From NCBI GenBank assembly GCA_016721245.1, contig JADKIQ010000024.1, positions 43,002 to 107,001 of the forward strand: a stretch of DNA of 64,000 bases, in the 5' to 3' direction. The notes beneath the pieces are model-generated. The model searched no databases. It saw only the letters and a list, made by a program, of their open reading frames with translations, and was not told the origin of the DNA. This document shows positions 44,822 through 53,921 of the stretch, piece by piece; positions within the stretch are counted from its first letter, which is position 1; each line of letters begins with the position of its first letter. This DNA comes from Sphingobacteriales bacterium (GTDB lineage Bacteria; Bacteroidota; Bacteroidia; Chitinophagales; JADIYW01). A program made the position numbers and the translations under genes.

Positions 44822-47206
44822 CTACTTCATCTCCACCAAGGTAATTCCATCCCCGCCAAACTGGTCATTTTCATAGCGAAATGACTTAACATGGGGATAT
44901 TTCTTAAGATAAAACTGCACCGCCTGCTTTAAAGCACCGGTACCACGTCCATGTATAATTTTGATATTATGAATACCGTACATAATAGCTCTGTCCATAA
45001 AGTTATCCAATGCAGTGATGGCTTCGTCTTTCATCAATCCTCGCAAATCCAGATTATAGTCAAATTCACTTTTTTCTATCAAGATTTTAGAAGAATAACT
45101 GTTTCGTTTCTGCTCGTGGCTACTTTTCTTTTCTTCCACCAAAACCAGATTATGTACTTTTACTTTTGTCTGCAGATTGCCAAATGCAACTATAGCATTA
45201 TTATTTTTTATTTCCAGCACCTCTCCTGTTTCAGTGCCTTCTTCGAGTTTTACTTTTGAGCCAACTGCTATCTGTTTGGCAGATTTATCCGGAAGAGCAA
45301 CAGGAATATCATCTAATTTTTTTTCAATCTGTTCTCTGTTTTCATCAATATAATTTCTAACTTCTAAAAATTTTTCTTTATTATTTTTTTCTTCTTTCCA
45401 TGTGCGCATCTCATTTTCCAGATTTCTGCTTTCATCATTAAATCTGTCTAACAAACGCGCTTCATATTGTTTCAGCAATCGCTTCTTTTCTTTCTCTAAT
45501 TCTTTATTCAATTGCTCATAGCTTTTCGTCAAATCCTGCAATTGTGATTCTTTTATCTGCACATTTTTACGCAGACCTTTGATAAAGTGCTTTTCCGTTT
45601 GAATATCCGTCAATACATCGTCCAGTACTTTCTTATTATCTCCGATTTTATTTGCAGCACTGTTGATAATGGCTTCAGACAAACCGCTTTTTTTTGCAAT
45701 CTCGAATGTAAAAGAACTACCCGGCTGTCCAATCTGCAACTGATACAATGGCTTTAATTGTTTGGTATCAAACGCCATGGCGCCACTCTGCATATTTTCG
45801 GTATTGGCGGCATAGACTTTCAGATTATTAAAGTGCGTGGTGATCACACCAAACACATTTTTTTGATGCAGATTTTCCAGAATAGCCTCCGCCATCGGTC
45901 CGCCCAAAGCAGGATCAGTTCCCATACCCATTTCATCAATCAACACCAGTGTTTTAGCATTTGCTTTAGATAAAAAATGATTCATATTCGACAAATGCGA
46001 ACTGTAGGTACTTAAATCATTTTCTATAGATTGCTCATCGCCAATATCTACAAATAAATTTTCAAACACAGACAACACCGAATTTTCTTTTGCCGGAATC
46101 AGCATACCAAACTGAAACATTAACTGTATTAATCCAACTGATTTCAGGATGATGGATTTACCACCGGCATTCGGTCCGGAAATAACCACTATTCTGTTTT
46201 TATCATCCAGAAAGATGGTGTTATCTACAATCGGTTTGTGTTGTTTTTTGTGATGATGATATAAAACGGGGTGAAAAAATTCACGTAAATAAATCTGTCG
46301 TTCTTTCGACAATTGCGGCATTGAACAATTATAATTCACCGCAAAATATGCTTTGGCGCGAATTACATCCAGCTCACTCATCAATTCCTGTAAAGATTCA
46401 ATATTCTCTTTATACGGCTGAATTTTAGCAGTAATGTCTATTAAAATTTTATGAATTTCCCGTCGTTCATCTAGATATAATTCCGTCAGTTCATTATTCA
46501 GAAAAACGGTTTCATTTGGCTCTATGTAAGTAATATTCCCGTTATCACTTTCATCTGTAATTAGGCCTTTAATACTTCGCTTATACTCTGATTTTACAGA
46601 TAACACACGCCTTCCGTCACGGATGGTCTCTTCAGTATCTGCCAGTACATTCTGCTGTTTGTGTGCTGATAACACCCGCCGGAATACTGCATTTATTTCC
46701 TGTATTTTTTCCTGTATTTGCTTCCTGATTTTTGACAATTCCGGGGTAGCATTCTCCCGCACGATTTCTTTGTCAATATCAATCACTTTTGAAATCGATG
46801 CGATTAAACCCAATTCTAAATTATAGTCTGTAATTTTTTCTGATAAAAACGGATATAACTGTTGACGGGCTTTGGGTGTAAAAAAACGAAATACTTCTGC
46901 CACCGAACTCAATGCGTAATATAATTCAATCAGTTCTTTTACATCCAGGTAATAATTATCAATTTTCAGTTTTTGTAGAAATGGCAATTCATTAAATCCA
47001 TACTGCGGTAATTGCGTATCGTTCTCAATAATTTCTTTCGCTTCTTTTACAAACTGTAACTGCTTATTCAACGCATCCAAATCTGTCAAAAATGACTGTT
47101 GCTGCAGTAACTGCTTACCCAGACTTCCTGAACAAAGATTTTCCAGTTCCTTTAAAATAAAAGGAAAGTCTAATTTATCTAAACTATTTTTCGGGTAAAG
47201 CTGCAT
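44822..47206 (-). CDS. mutS2: MutS2 endonuclease / ribosome-rescue factor
   Basis: This 794-residue protein has the MutS2 layout with no mismatch-recognition domain I. The lever/clamp helices carry the N-terminal half. The ATPase has Walker A SGPNAGGKSI and the downstream LVLIDEMGMGTDPALGGPMA. A coiled-coil linker rich in Glu and Lys runs about 505-640. The C-terminal Smr endonuclease-like domain (about 715-794) has LDLRGLMKDEAITALDNF and IHGRGTGALKQAV. It suppresses recombination or splits collided ribosomes. It starts with ATG at 47206, where that A is the last base of the DUF2520 gene's TAA stop (TAATG), pointing to translational coupling. Confidence 0.95.
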   Translation of the reverse strand: MQLYPKNSLDKLDFPFILKELENLCSGSLGKQLLQQQSFLTDLDALNKQLQFVKEAKEIIENDTQLPQYGFNELPFLQKLKIDNYYLDVKELIELYYALSSVAEVFRFFTPKARQQLYPFLSEKITDYNLELGLIASISKVIDIDKEIVRENATPELSKIRKQIQEKIQEINAVFRRVLSAHKQQNVLADTEETIRDGRRVLSVKSEYKRSIKGLITDESDNGNITYIEPNETVFLNNELTELYLDERREIHKILIDITAKIQPYKENIESLQELMSELDVIRAKAYFAVNYNCSMPQLSKERQIYLREFFHPVLYHHHKKQHKPIVDNTIFLDDKNRIVVISGPNAGGKSIILKSVGLIQLMFQFGMLIPAKENSVLSVFENLFVDIGDEQSIENDLSTYSSHLSNMNHFLSKANAKTLVLIDEMGMGTDPALGGPMAEAILENLHQKNVFGVITTHFNNLKVYAANTENMQSGAMAFDTKQLKPLYQLQIGQPGSSFTFEIAKKSGLSEAIINSAANKIGDNKKVLDDVLTDIQTEKHFIKGLRKNVQIKESQLQDLTKSYEQLNKELEKEKKRLLKQYEARLLDRFNDESRNLENEMRTWKEEKNNKEKFLEVRNYIDENREQIEKKLDDIPVALPDKSAKQIAVGSKVKLEEGTETGEVLEIKNNNAIVAFGNLQTKVKVHNLVLVEEKKSSHEQKRNSYSSKILIEKSEFDYNLDLRGLMKDEAITALDNFMDRAIMYGIHNIKIIHGRGTGALKQAVQFYLKKYPHVKSFRYENDQFGGDGITLVEMK

Positions 47207-47991
47207 TATTTATACATTTTCAAAATGGAATCTGTCAGTAAACTATAGATTCGGTGTAAATGTTCATCTTCCTCTTTCAGTAAATGCAAATGCTTATCAA
47301 TGATTTCCATATCCTTCCGTCTTGCCGGTCCGGTTTGTGCATCTTTTGGCGGGATGGTGTCAATCTTATGAATGGTTTCATGAATCAGCGGCATTAACAG
47401 TTGATAATCCAGCTGATGTTTTTCACAATAATCCTGTGCTATGGCAAACAAATGGTTGGAAAAATTATTTACAAAAACAGCTGCAATATGTAAGTGCCTG
47501 CGTTGCTCATCTGTATATTCGTATACTTTATCGCTCAATAATTTTGCCAGTCCTATCAATTCCTTTTTAAAAGCATCGTTATTGGATGTAATTAAAAAAG
47601 GAACGGCTGTAATATCTATTTTCTTTGTTTTAGAAAAGGATTGTAATGGATAGAAAATACCTGTATTTTCGGCATTCTCAAACACATCCAGGCCAACAGA
47701 ACCGGATGTATGCACCATCTTTATATCGGGCTTTTTTTGCAGGATATATTGCGAAAGCGTTTTAATCACTTCATCTTTAACGGCAAAAATCAGTAAATCA
47801 ACCTCTAAATTCAGTTCATCTAAATCGCAGATATAAATGGAGTTTGCCTGCCATGCCAGTATTTCAGAATTATCGCAGGTTTGACTGTAAATCTGCTGAA
47901 TGGTAATTCCCTTTTTAGAAAATGCTTTTGCCAGATGTGTCGCCACATTGCCACTGCCGATGAATGATATTTTTTTGATAGATGATTCCAA
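47206..47991 (-). CDS. Rossmann-fold and DUF2520-domain protein
   Basis: The frame is open up to 48081 inside ccmF, with no ATG before the Rossmann motif. TTG at 47991 (LESSIKKISFIGSGNVATHL) gives 261 residues and starts 12 bp after the ccmF stop, so I choose it. The NAD(P)-binding motif is SFIGSGNVATHLAKAF, then the DUF2520 helical C-terminus (HLHIAAVFVNNFSNHLFAIA, then LDYQLLMPLIHETIHK). The fold resembles pyrroline-5-carboxylate reductase and ketopantoate reductases. The substrate is unknown. Its stop TAA overlaps the mutS2 ATG by one base. Confidence 0.87.
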   Translation of the reverse strand: MESSIKKISFIGSGNVATHLAKAFSKKGITIQQIYSQTCDNSEILAWQANSIYICDLDELNLEVDLLIFAVKDEVIKTLSQYILQKKPDIKMVHTSGSVGLDVFENAENTGIFYPLQSFSKTKKIDITAVPFLITSNNDAFKKELIGLAKLLSDKVYEYTDEQRRHLHIAAVFVNNFSNHLFAIAQDYCEKHQLDYQLLMPLIHETIHKIDTIPPKDAQTGPARRKDMEIIDKHLHLLKEEDEHLHRIYSLLTDSILKMYK

Positions 47992-48002
47992 TAGAAAACT
48001 AA

Positions 48003-50411
48003 TTATACTAATACATTCTCTTTCTTGCGGCGCAGCATACTCAGTAAAATGCCAAATACCATAACAAAGCAACCCAGCCATAATACATTTATGAACGGGA
48101 ATTTGATGGCTTTCATAATGATAAACTTATTGAGTTTCTGTTCTACCAGAATCTGCATTTTATTTTCTTCCGGCAAAATTTTAATAACGGAAAAACTAAC
48201 ATTATTCTTTTCCACTCTTGCGGGTACACTTGTAGCAACCACTTCTCTTACCAGATAAACAGGTTCGATCGTATACGTAGTATCTATTGAGATAAATTTC
48301 ATTCTGGCTCCAATAGCGATGTCTTTCGGTTGTTTTTGAAAACCTTTAATTTCCGCATCCGGGTTAATTCCTTCAAACACTACCATACAACGGGATGCCG
48401 GAATCGTGTCTCCAACAGAAACGGTGTATGTATCCTGCACCATAGAATCTACGGGCGTTCCGTCTTCTTTCAGTGGTGCTGATGTAATATGAGTATATAA
48501 ATCCGATCCGAGTGTTTTGCGGGTGGAAGGAACGGGATTATTTCCCATTTTACTGTTCATCAGAATATTCGGATGTAAAATAAATGTGTTACGGACATTC
48601 CCTTTCTTATCCAGTTCTTCGTATCTGACATTGAAATAAATATTTTGAATGGCAAATGAATCTCCCAAATAAGTAACTCTGTATTTACCCATATTTGCGG
48701 GTTCATTTTCATAAAGCAATACATTTTCAGCAATTTCTTTTTCTGAAAAACCTTTACCGTAATCAATGCCAAATTTATTTATTGAAAGTACTTCCTGCCT
48801 GCCCTGCGAAATGAGGATTCCAATCAGCATAATGGCAAAACCAATATGCGAAACGGAACCTCCGGCTATTTTCCATTTTCCGTTTAAAACCTGAAAAACA
48901 TATTGTGCATTTGCCAACACAGAGAACAGTCCGCAGAAAATCAGTAACACATAATCTAATCGATATAATTTAAAAGGAATGATAACAGCAATACTTATTA
49001 CGACTGAAACTGCAAATGCAATAAACAATTGTTTGCTGACTTTTAAATAATCTGATTTCTTGTAATTGAAAAATTGTGTGATAGCAGAACCTAATGCTAC
49101 TAATGCTGCCATCCATATCTGAACATTGTTGTAATGACTTTTGATATCGGATGGCGGTGCCAGTTTAGCACCGAATATTTTATTTATAACCGGAAATGAA
49201 GTCAGCACGATAATATGTACTGACGCAAAGATAAACACCAAAGAACCGATAAACAACCAGAATTCTCTGGAGGACAACTGTTCTTCTTCATGCTTTGCAG
49301 GAATTTGTTTCTTTAAAGTTCTGTCAATAAATAAATAAATGGCCGGAATCAAAAAGGCTAAAATAATAACCACTAATTGTCCGCTCATGCCTAAGTCTGT
49401 AAAGGAATGTACAGATGCATCGCCGAGTATGCCGCTTTTGGTAAGAAAAGAAGAGTACAGCACCATCAGGAAAGAACCGATGAAAAACAGATAGGTAGCG
49501 TGTAATGAGTAGCCTGTATGTTTATATGCCATCAAAGTATGAATACCTGCTGCTAAAATCAGCCAGGGCACCAGAGAAGCATTTTCTACCGGATCCCAGG
49601 CCCAGAAGCCACCGAAACTTAAAGCTTCATATGCCCATGCACCTCCCATTAAAATACCGGTTCCCAGTATCATCAAAGCAAATAAACTCCAGGGCAATAC
49701 AGGTTTTACCCAACCGGTAAAGTCTTTCACCCATAAAGAAGAAATGGCGTATGCTGCTGGAATCGTACAAGCTGCGAATCCTAAAAATAAGGTGGGTGGA
49801 TGAATGACCATCCAGTAGTTTTGTAAGGAAGGATTTAATCCAGTTCCGTCTTCCGGCACCCAGTCGGGATTCATTTTAAAAACAGGTATATCCATAGTAT
49901 CACGCATCAGCGCAAACGGACTGGAACCAAATTTATATCCAAACAAATGTATCCCAAGTAACATTGAACCAAGTAAAACCTGTGCCAGTGCAACGATTGA
50001 CAACACAGGGCTTTCCCATTCTCTCGCTTTAAAAATCAATACACAACCTAACAATCCGTGCCAGAACATCCATAGCAATGTACTTCCCTCCTGTCCGCTC
50101 CACATGGCAGAAAACTGATAATAAGTAGGCAATGATTTTGAAGTATGTTCCCAGACATATTTATATTCAAAGAAATGACCGTGAATGATAATTAACAAAC
50201 AAGCCATCATACCAAATACCGCAACAGCATGCAGAATGAATAACTTTCTGCCAAAGCTAATCCATGGAAAAGATTTTGCAGTATCGTTTCTGTTGATAGT
50301 TGCAAAAAAATAGGCAATGCTAGCCGCAAGTGACGTGGCAAAAGAAAGGATGATCAGAAAATGTCCGAGTTTACCGAACAACATATTTTGGCCAATTGCA
50401 TGAATATTCAT
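48003..50411 (-). CDS. ccmF: Cytochrome c-type biogenesis protein CcmF/NrfE family (haem lyase)
   Basis: This 802-residue multi-spanning membrane protein contains the WWD haem-handling signature at GAWAYEALSFGGFWAWDPVE followed by NASLVPWL. The family His residues sit in conserved loops (for example WMVIHPPTLFLGF and HGHFFEYKYVW). About 14 transmembrane segments alternate with loops, and a periplasmic domain occupies about 590-760. With CcmE upstream it delivers haem to apocytochromes. Start is ATG at 50411, 39 bp after ccmE. Confidence 0.93.
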   Translation of the reverse strand: MNIHAIGQNMLFGKLGHFLIILSFATSLAASIAYFFATINRNDTAKSFPWISFGRKLFILHAVAVFGMMACLLIIIHGHFFEYKYVWEHTSKSLPTYYQFSAMWSGQEGSTLLWMFWHGLLGCVLIFKAREWESPVLSIVALAQVLLGSMLLGIHLFGYKFGSSPFALMRDTMDIPVFKMNPDWVPEDGTGLNPSLQNYWMVIHPPTLFLGFAACTIPAAYAISSLWVKDFTGWVKPVLPWSLFALMILGTGILMGGAWAYEALSFGGFWAWDPVENASLVPWLILAAGIHTLMAYKHTGYSLHATYLFFIGSFLMVLYSSFLTKSGILGDASVHSFTDLGMSGQLVVIILAFLIPAIYLFIDRTLKKQIPAKHEEEQLSSREFWLFIGSLVFIFASVHIIVLTSFPVINKIFGAKLAPPSDIKSHYNNVQIWMAALVALGSAITQFFNYKKSDYLKVSKQLFIAFAVSVVISIAVIIPFKLYRLDYVLLIFCGLFSVLANAQYVFQVLNGKWKIAGGSVSHIGFAIMLIGILISQGRQEVLSINKFGIDYGKGFSEKEIAENVLLYENEPANMGKYRVTYLGDSFAIQNIYFNVRYEELDKKGNVRNTFILHPNILMNSKMGNNPVPSTRKTLGSDLYTHITSAPLKEDGTPVDSMVQDTYTVSVGDTIPASRCMVVFEGINPDAEIKGFQKQPKDIAIGARMKFISIDTTYTIEPVYLVREVVATSVPARVEKNNVSFSVIKILPEENKMQILVEQKLNKFIIMKAIKFPFINVLWLGCFVMVFGILLSMLRRKKENVLV

Positions 50412-50450
50412 AATCTAGTCGTAAGTCGTGAGAGGTAAGTCTTGAGTAAT

Positions 50451-50855
50451 TTAAATACTTTTACCGTTGTTAGCTTGTTGTTCTCTGTTTTTATACTTGG
50501 ATGGACATTTTAATAATATCTCAGAGGCTTCAAAAGTGTCGCCATTCATTTTTCCGGTAACCACGATTTTTTCCGACCGCTCAATATCTCTTGGTTTGGC
50601 CTTGTTTACGACTACTAATTTCTCTACGTTCTGATCGTCTTTCACATACATGGAGAATTGATTTGGATTCACTTCCGGTTTGTAGTCGATTCCTTTCTCT
50701 TTATTCAGATAACCAACCACCGTAAATTCTTTGCCTTTTTTGGCATATGAAGATTCAAAATTTTCATAACGGCTGAATCCTCTTCCCAACATTACTGTTA
50801 AAGAAGCCACCAGAACAGCCACGAAAATTAAGGCAATAATATGAGTACGTTTCAT
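50451..50855 (-). CDS. ccmE: Cytochrome c maturation haem chaperone CcmE, CxxxY variant
   Basis: This 134-residue protein has one N-terminal membrane anchor (about 5-23) and a periplasmic OB fold (KGKEFTVVGYL, FSMYVKDD, IERSEKIVVTGKMNGDTFEA). The haem-attachment motif, normally HxxxY (LAKHDENY in E. coli), reads LLKCPSKY here: Cys117 replaces the haem-binding His and Tyr121 is kept. CxxxY CcmE is known from archaea and some deltaproteobacteria. It precedes ccmF in the same orientation with a 39-bp gap, as expected for a haem chaperone and lyase pair. Confidence 0.92.
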   Translation of the reverse strand: MKRTHIIALIFVAVLVASLTVMLGRGFSRYENFESSYAKKGKEFTVVGYLNKEKGIDYKPEVNPNQFSMYVKDDQNVEKLVVVNKAKPRDIERSEKIVVTGKMNGDTFEASEILLKCPSKYKNREQQANNGKSI

Positions 50856-50970
50856 GAGTTACTATTTGCAGACTTTAAAACTCAAAATTACGTCACTTTG
50901 GCTAAATAAATGAAAAATGAAGGTTATTTAATTTTAACCAAGGAAGATAAATGCCTGTGTTTGATATATA

Positions 50971-51570
50971 TTAAGATAATTTAGCACTTATCAGCTTAAC
51001 AAACTCAGAGCGGGTTGCCTGTTTTTCAAATTCACCGGTAAATGCGGAAGTAGTAGTTACAGAGTTTTGTTTTTGTACACCACGCATCATCATACACATA
51101 TGTTTGGCTTCAATCACCACGGCTACTCCAAGCGGGTCCAGCGCTTCCTGAATGCAATCGCGTATCTGTGTGGTCAATCGTTCCTGCACCTGTAATCGGC
51201 GCGCATAAGCATCCACCACACGGGCGATTTTACTCAATCCCGTTATTTTTCCGTTTGGAATATAGGCTACGTGTGCTTTTCCGTAAAAAGGCAGCATATG
51301 ATGCTCACACATAGAATACAACTCAATATCTTTTACGATAATCATCTCGCTGTGATTTTCATTGAATATCGCAGATTGTATAATCGATTTTGGATCCAGT
51401 TGATAACCATGCGTAATATATTGCATCGCTTTTGCTACACGATGGGGCGTTTTTACTAATCCTTCGCGTGTCGGATCTTCTCCAATTAAATTCAAAATAT
51501 CTTTGTAGTGATTTTCGAGTGTTGGATTTGGTTCAATTACCATTCCGTTGTTTAATACCATATCGTCCAT
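50971..51570 (-). CDS. folE: GTP cyclohydrolase I
   Basis: This 199-residue protein shows the FolE zinc site: Cys and His in SMCEHHMLPFYGK, and the later Cys in AKHMCMMMRG. Other signatures are EDPTREGLVKTPHRVAKAM, IPNGKITGLSKIARVVD, and RRLQVQERLTTQI. It forms dihydroneopterin triphosphate from GTP for folate or queuosine precursors. Start is ATG 51570. The ccmE gene is 115 bp downstream in the same direction, without a clear terminator between. Confidence 0.97.
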   Translation of the reverse strand: MDDMVLNNGMVIEPNPTLENHYKDILNLIGEDPTREGLVKTPHRVAKAMQYITHGYQLDPKSIIQSAIFNENHSEMIIVKDIELYSMCEHHMLPFYGKAHVAYIPNGKITGLSKIARVVDAYARRLQVQERLTTQIRDCIQEALDPLGVAVVIEAKHMCMMMRGVQKQNSVTTTSAFTGEFEKQATRSEFVKLISAKLS

Positions 51571-51618
51571 GTTTTAAAGGTACAAAGAAGTATAAACATG
51601 AAAAAATGATTTTTGTTT

Positions 51619-52164
51619 TTACTTTGACGGAATTTTAAATCCTACCGGATTTCTCTGCATTTCTTCCTGAACCAGTAACTGTTTTAATGCTGCAAATATC
51701 ATTTGCATATCATCGTCGTGCTTAGTGATAGTTTGATTTTGCGCCAGTATCTTATTTTCTAACTGTTCCAGTCTTAGTAAAATATCCTTATTGGTAAACA
51801 ACATTTCGCGCATCTTGCTGAAAATCCTGATAATTCTGATATTTACTTCTATGGCAGTATCACTATGCAGAACACTTGACAACATAGCAACGCCCTGTTC
51901 GGTAAATGCGTATGGCAATTTTCTTAAACCACCATGACTTGAAATCACAAATTGTGATATCAAGTTTTCTGACTCTTCTTCCGTTAGCTGAAACATAAAA
52001 TCTTCAGGAAATCTTTTACTGTTTCGTTTTACAGATTGGTTTAAAACTCGTGTTTCTACGCCGTACATTTCAGCTAAATCCCGATCTAACATAACCTTTT
52101 TATCTCTTATAAGATAAATCTTACTAATCACTTTTTCTTCTGTAAGTAATTCCATATTATCCAT
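51619..52164 (-). CDS. ORF6N-domain protein
   Basis: This 181-residue protein carries an ORF6N domain at about 8-95: KVISKIYLIRDKKVMLDRDL, AEMYGVETRVLNQSVKRN, RFPEDFMFQLT and RKLPYAFTEQGVAMLSSVL. ORF6N is a DNA-binding-associated domain found in phage antirepressor-like proteins and in many Bacteroidota chromosomes. The C-terminal region (about 115-160) is a likely coiled coil (RLEQLENKILAQNQTITKH). It lies between folE and ssb with no phage genes nearby, so it is either a stray phage-derived gene or a regulator of its own. Sure of domain, unsure of role. Confidence 0.9.
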   Translation of the reverse strand: MDNMELLTEEKVISKIYLIRDKKVMLDRDLAEMYGVETRVLNQSVKRNSKRFPEDFMFQLTEEESENLISQFVISSHGGLRKLPYAFTEQGVAMLSSVLHSDTAIEVNIRIIRIFSKMREMLFTNKDILLRLEQLENKILAQNQTITKHDDDMQMIFAALKQLLVQEEMQRNPVGFKIPSK

Positions 52165-52186
52165 TTTTTTTCATTTTAAGCACAAA

Positions 52187-52217
52187 AAACGGGCACCACA
52201 TGCTGCAGTGCCCGTTT
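52187..52217 (-). terminator. Intrinsic terminator downstream of ssb
   Basis: A 10-bp stem AAACGGGCAC/GTGCCCGTTT surrounds an 11-nt loop. On the minus strand it continues into a T6 run. It lies 13 bp beyond the ssb stop. Confidence 0.85.
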
Positions 52218-52229
52218 CGATTTGGAAAA

Positions 52230-52568
52230 TTAGTTTTTCTTATCCAACATTAAGAAGTCGCTGGCAATGATTTCCGTGATGTACTTTTTGTTGCCATCTT
52301 TGTCATCATAATTACGGTAAGTAATTTTGCCTGAAACCGCTACCTGCATTCCTTTGTCGAGGTATTTTTCTACCACATCTGCCTGTTTGCCCCAAACAAC
52401 CACATTATGCCATTGCGTTTGTTCTTTCTTTTCGCCTTTGTTGTCGTAGTAATAGTCTGACGTTGCGATGCTGAATTTTGCGAATTTCTTGTCTTCGCCA
52501 AATGTTTTGATTTCCGGTTTTTGTCCTAAGTTTCCGATTAACTGTACTTGATTTCTGATTGCTGACAT
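52230..52568 (-). CDS. ssb: Single-stranded DNA-binding protein
   Basis: This 112-residue protein is a short SSB: OB fold with VQLIGNLGQKPEIKTFGEDK, FAKFSIATSDYY, TQWHNVVVWGKQADVVEKYL and GKITYRNYDDKDGNKKY. The usual acidic C-terminal tail (DxDIPF-like) is missing; it ends ASDFLMLDKKN, so it may be an accessory SSB rather than the main replication one. It has its own terminator. A 375-bp intergenic region separates it from rlmF. Confidence 0.93.
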   Translation of the reverse strand: MSAIRNQVQLIGNLGQKPEIKTFGEDKKFAKFSIATSDYYYDNKGEKKEQTQWHNVVVWGKQADVVEKYLDKGMQVAVSGKITYRNYDDKDGNKKYITEIIASDFLMLDKKN

Positions 52569-52943
52569 GTTTTTAATTTTAATTACGTTAAAAAATCAAT
52601 TTATTTATTTTAATAATCAGAAGTTCCAAAGTTGTTTTCGCGATTAAGTACATTTCACTTCTTCACTTCTTTCACCCATTTAGATACAAACTGCACACAG
52701 ATTCCATAAATTTTTTGAAAAATATTTTTATAAAAATCACAACTAATTGAATTTAAACAACTTACATTAAAAATATTTTTCAGGATATTTTCTCTTTACT
52801 CTGTTAAAATTCAATTTTCTAAAAAAAAACAGCCTGAAATCTCCGATCCAATTATTTATATTTGAACAGAAACAGAATAATGCATAGTTTCATATCGAAT
52901 TAAAAGTGCAACTGTAAACGACACCATACTTCCCGGTAATATC
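52569..52943. promoter_or_regulatory. AT-rich intergenic region between divergent ssb and rlmF
   Basis: I see no gene. The region has two related AT-rich words (AAAAATATTTTTATAAAAA and TTAAAAATATTTTTC) near 52730-52780. A -7-like box TATATTTG (52857-52864) is placed to serve rlmF, leaving a leader of about 70 nt. A pyrimidine-rich run (CTTCTTCACTTCTTTCAC) sits near 52655. Confidence 0.4.
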
Positions 52944-53921
52944 ATGCTTCATAAAAAGAAAGAACATCCTTCAGAGAAACTGCAATTACATACGCGTAAT
53001 AAACATCGCGCACGTTATGATTTTAATATACTTGTACGCAGTTATCCTGAGCTGAAACCGTTTGTGACACCCAATAAATACGGCGATGCATCCATTGATT
53101 TTTTCAATCCGGAAGCGGTAAAAATGCTGAACAGAGCGTTATTGCAGCACTATTACAACATAAATAACTGGGATATTCCGGCCGGATATTTATGTCCGCC
53201 CATTCCCGGCCGCGCGGATTATATACATTACATTGCAGATTTACTGGGCAGCCTAAATAATACTACTATAGCCACTGGCAATCATATAAAATGCTTAGAC
53301 ATCGGCACCGGAGCTAATTGCGTATATCCCATTATTGGAAATAGTGAATATGGCTGGTCGTTTACAGGTTCCGACATTGATGCTACCGCCATTACTTCTG
53401 CAAATAAAATAATTGCTGAGAATCCGTCTGTTCAAGGACAAATTGAAGTGCGTTTGCAAACCAACCCAAATGACATTTTCAAGAACATCATTAAAGAAAA
53501 TGAGTTTTATGATGTTACTATCTGCAATCCACCTTTTCATAGTTCGGAAACGGCCGCAAAAGCCGGAACGATTCGTAAACTAACTAATTTAAAGCAACAG
53601 AAAGTCACGAAACCTGCATTGAATTTTGGAGGTAAACAACATGAATTATGGTGCATCGGCGGGGAAGAGCAATTCACGGAAAACATGATTCACCAGAGTA
53701 AGGAATTCGCAGCATCCTGTTTGTGGTTTACTACTCTTATCTCTAAATCTTCCAACCTCCACGGTGTATACAAAGCCTTGAAAAAAGTGGGTGCAACAGT
53801 TGTAAAAACAATCCCAATGGCGCAGGGAAATAAGGTCAGCCGTGTTGTTGCCTGGACATTCCTAAGTACACAAGAACAGCAAAATTGGGTTACTGCACGA
53901 TGGAATAAAAAAACGAACTAA
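52944..53921 (+). CDS. rlmF: 23S rRNA m6A1618 methyltransferase RlmF
   Basis: This 325-residue protein has RlmF signatures: LHTRNKHRARYDFNIL near the N-terminus, WDIPAGYLCPPIPGRADYIH, SAM motif CLDIGTGANCVYPIIG and the adenine-N6 catalytic motif VTICNPPFHSS (NPPF). The C-terminus has FTTLISKSSNL and KVSRVVAWTF. It methylates A1618 of 23S rRNA. It ends four bases into the convergent hydrolase stop region. Confidence 0.95.
   Translation: MLHKKKEHPSEKLQLHTRNKHRARYDFNILVRSYPELKPFVTPNKYGDASIDFFNPEAVKMLNRALLQHYYNINNWDIPAGYLCPPIPGRADYIHYIADLLGSLNNTTIATGNHIKCLDIGTGANCVYPIIGNSEYGWSFTGSDIDATAITSANKIIAENPSVQGQIEVRLQTNPNDIFKNIIKENEFYDVTICNPPFHSSETAAKAGTIRKLTNLKQQKVTKPALNFGGKQHELWCIGGEEQFTENMIHQSKEFAASCLWFTTLISKSSNLHGVYKALKKVGATVVKTIPMAQGNKVSRVVAWTFLSTQEQQNWVTARWNKKTN

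Noticed and set aside
47992..48081. Extension of the DUF2520 protein into ccmF
   Set aside because: The added residues are the opposite of a natural start and overlap ccmF coding sequence; TTG 47991 is preferred.
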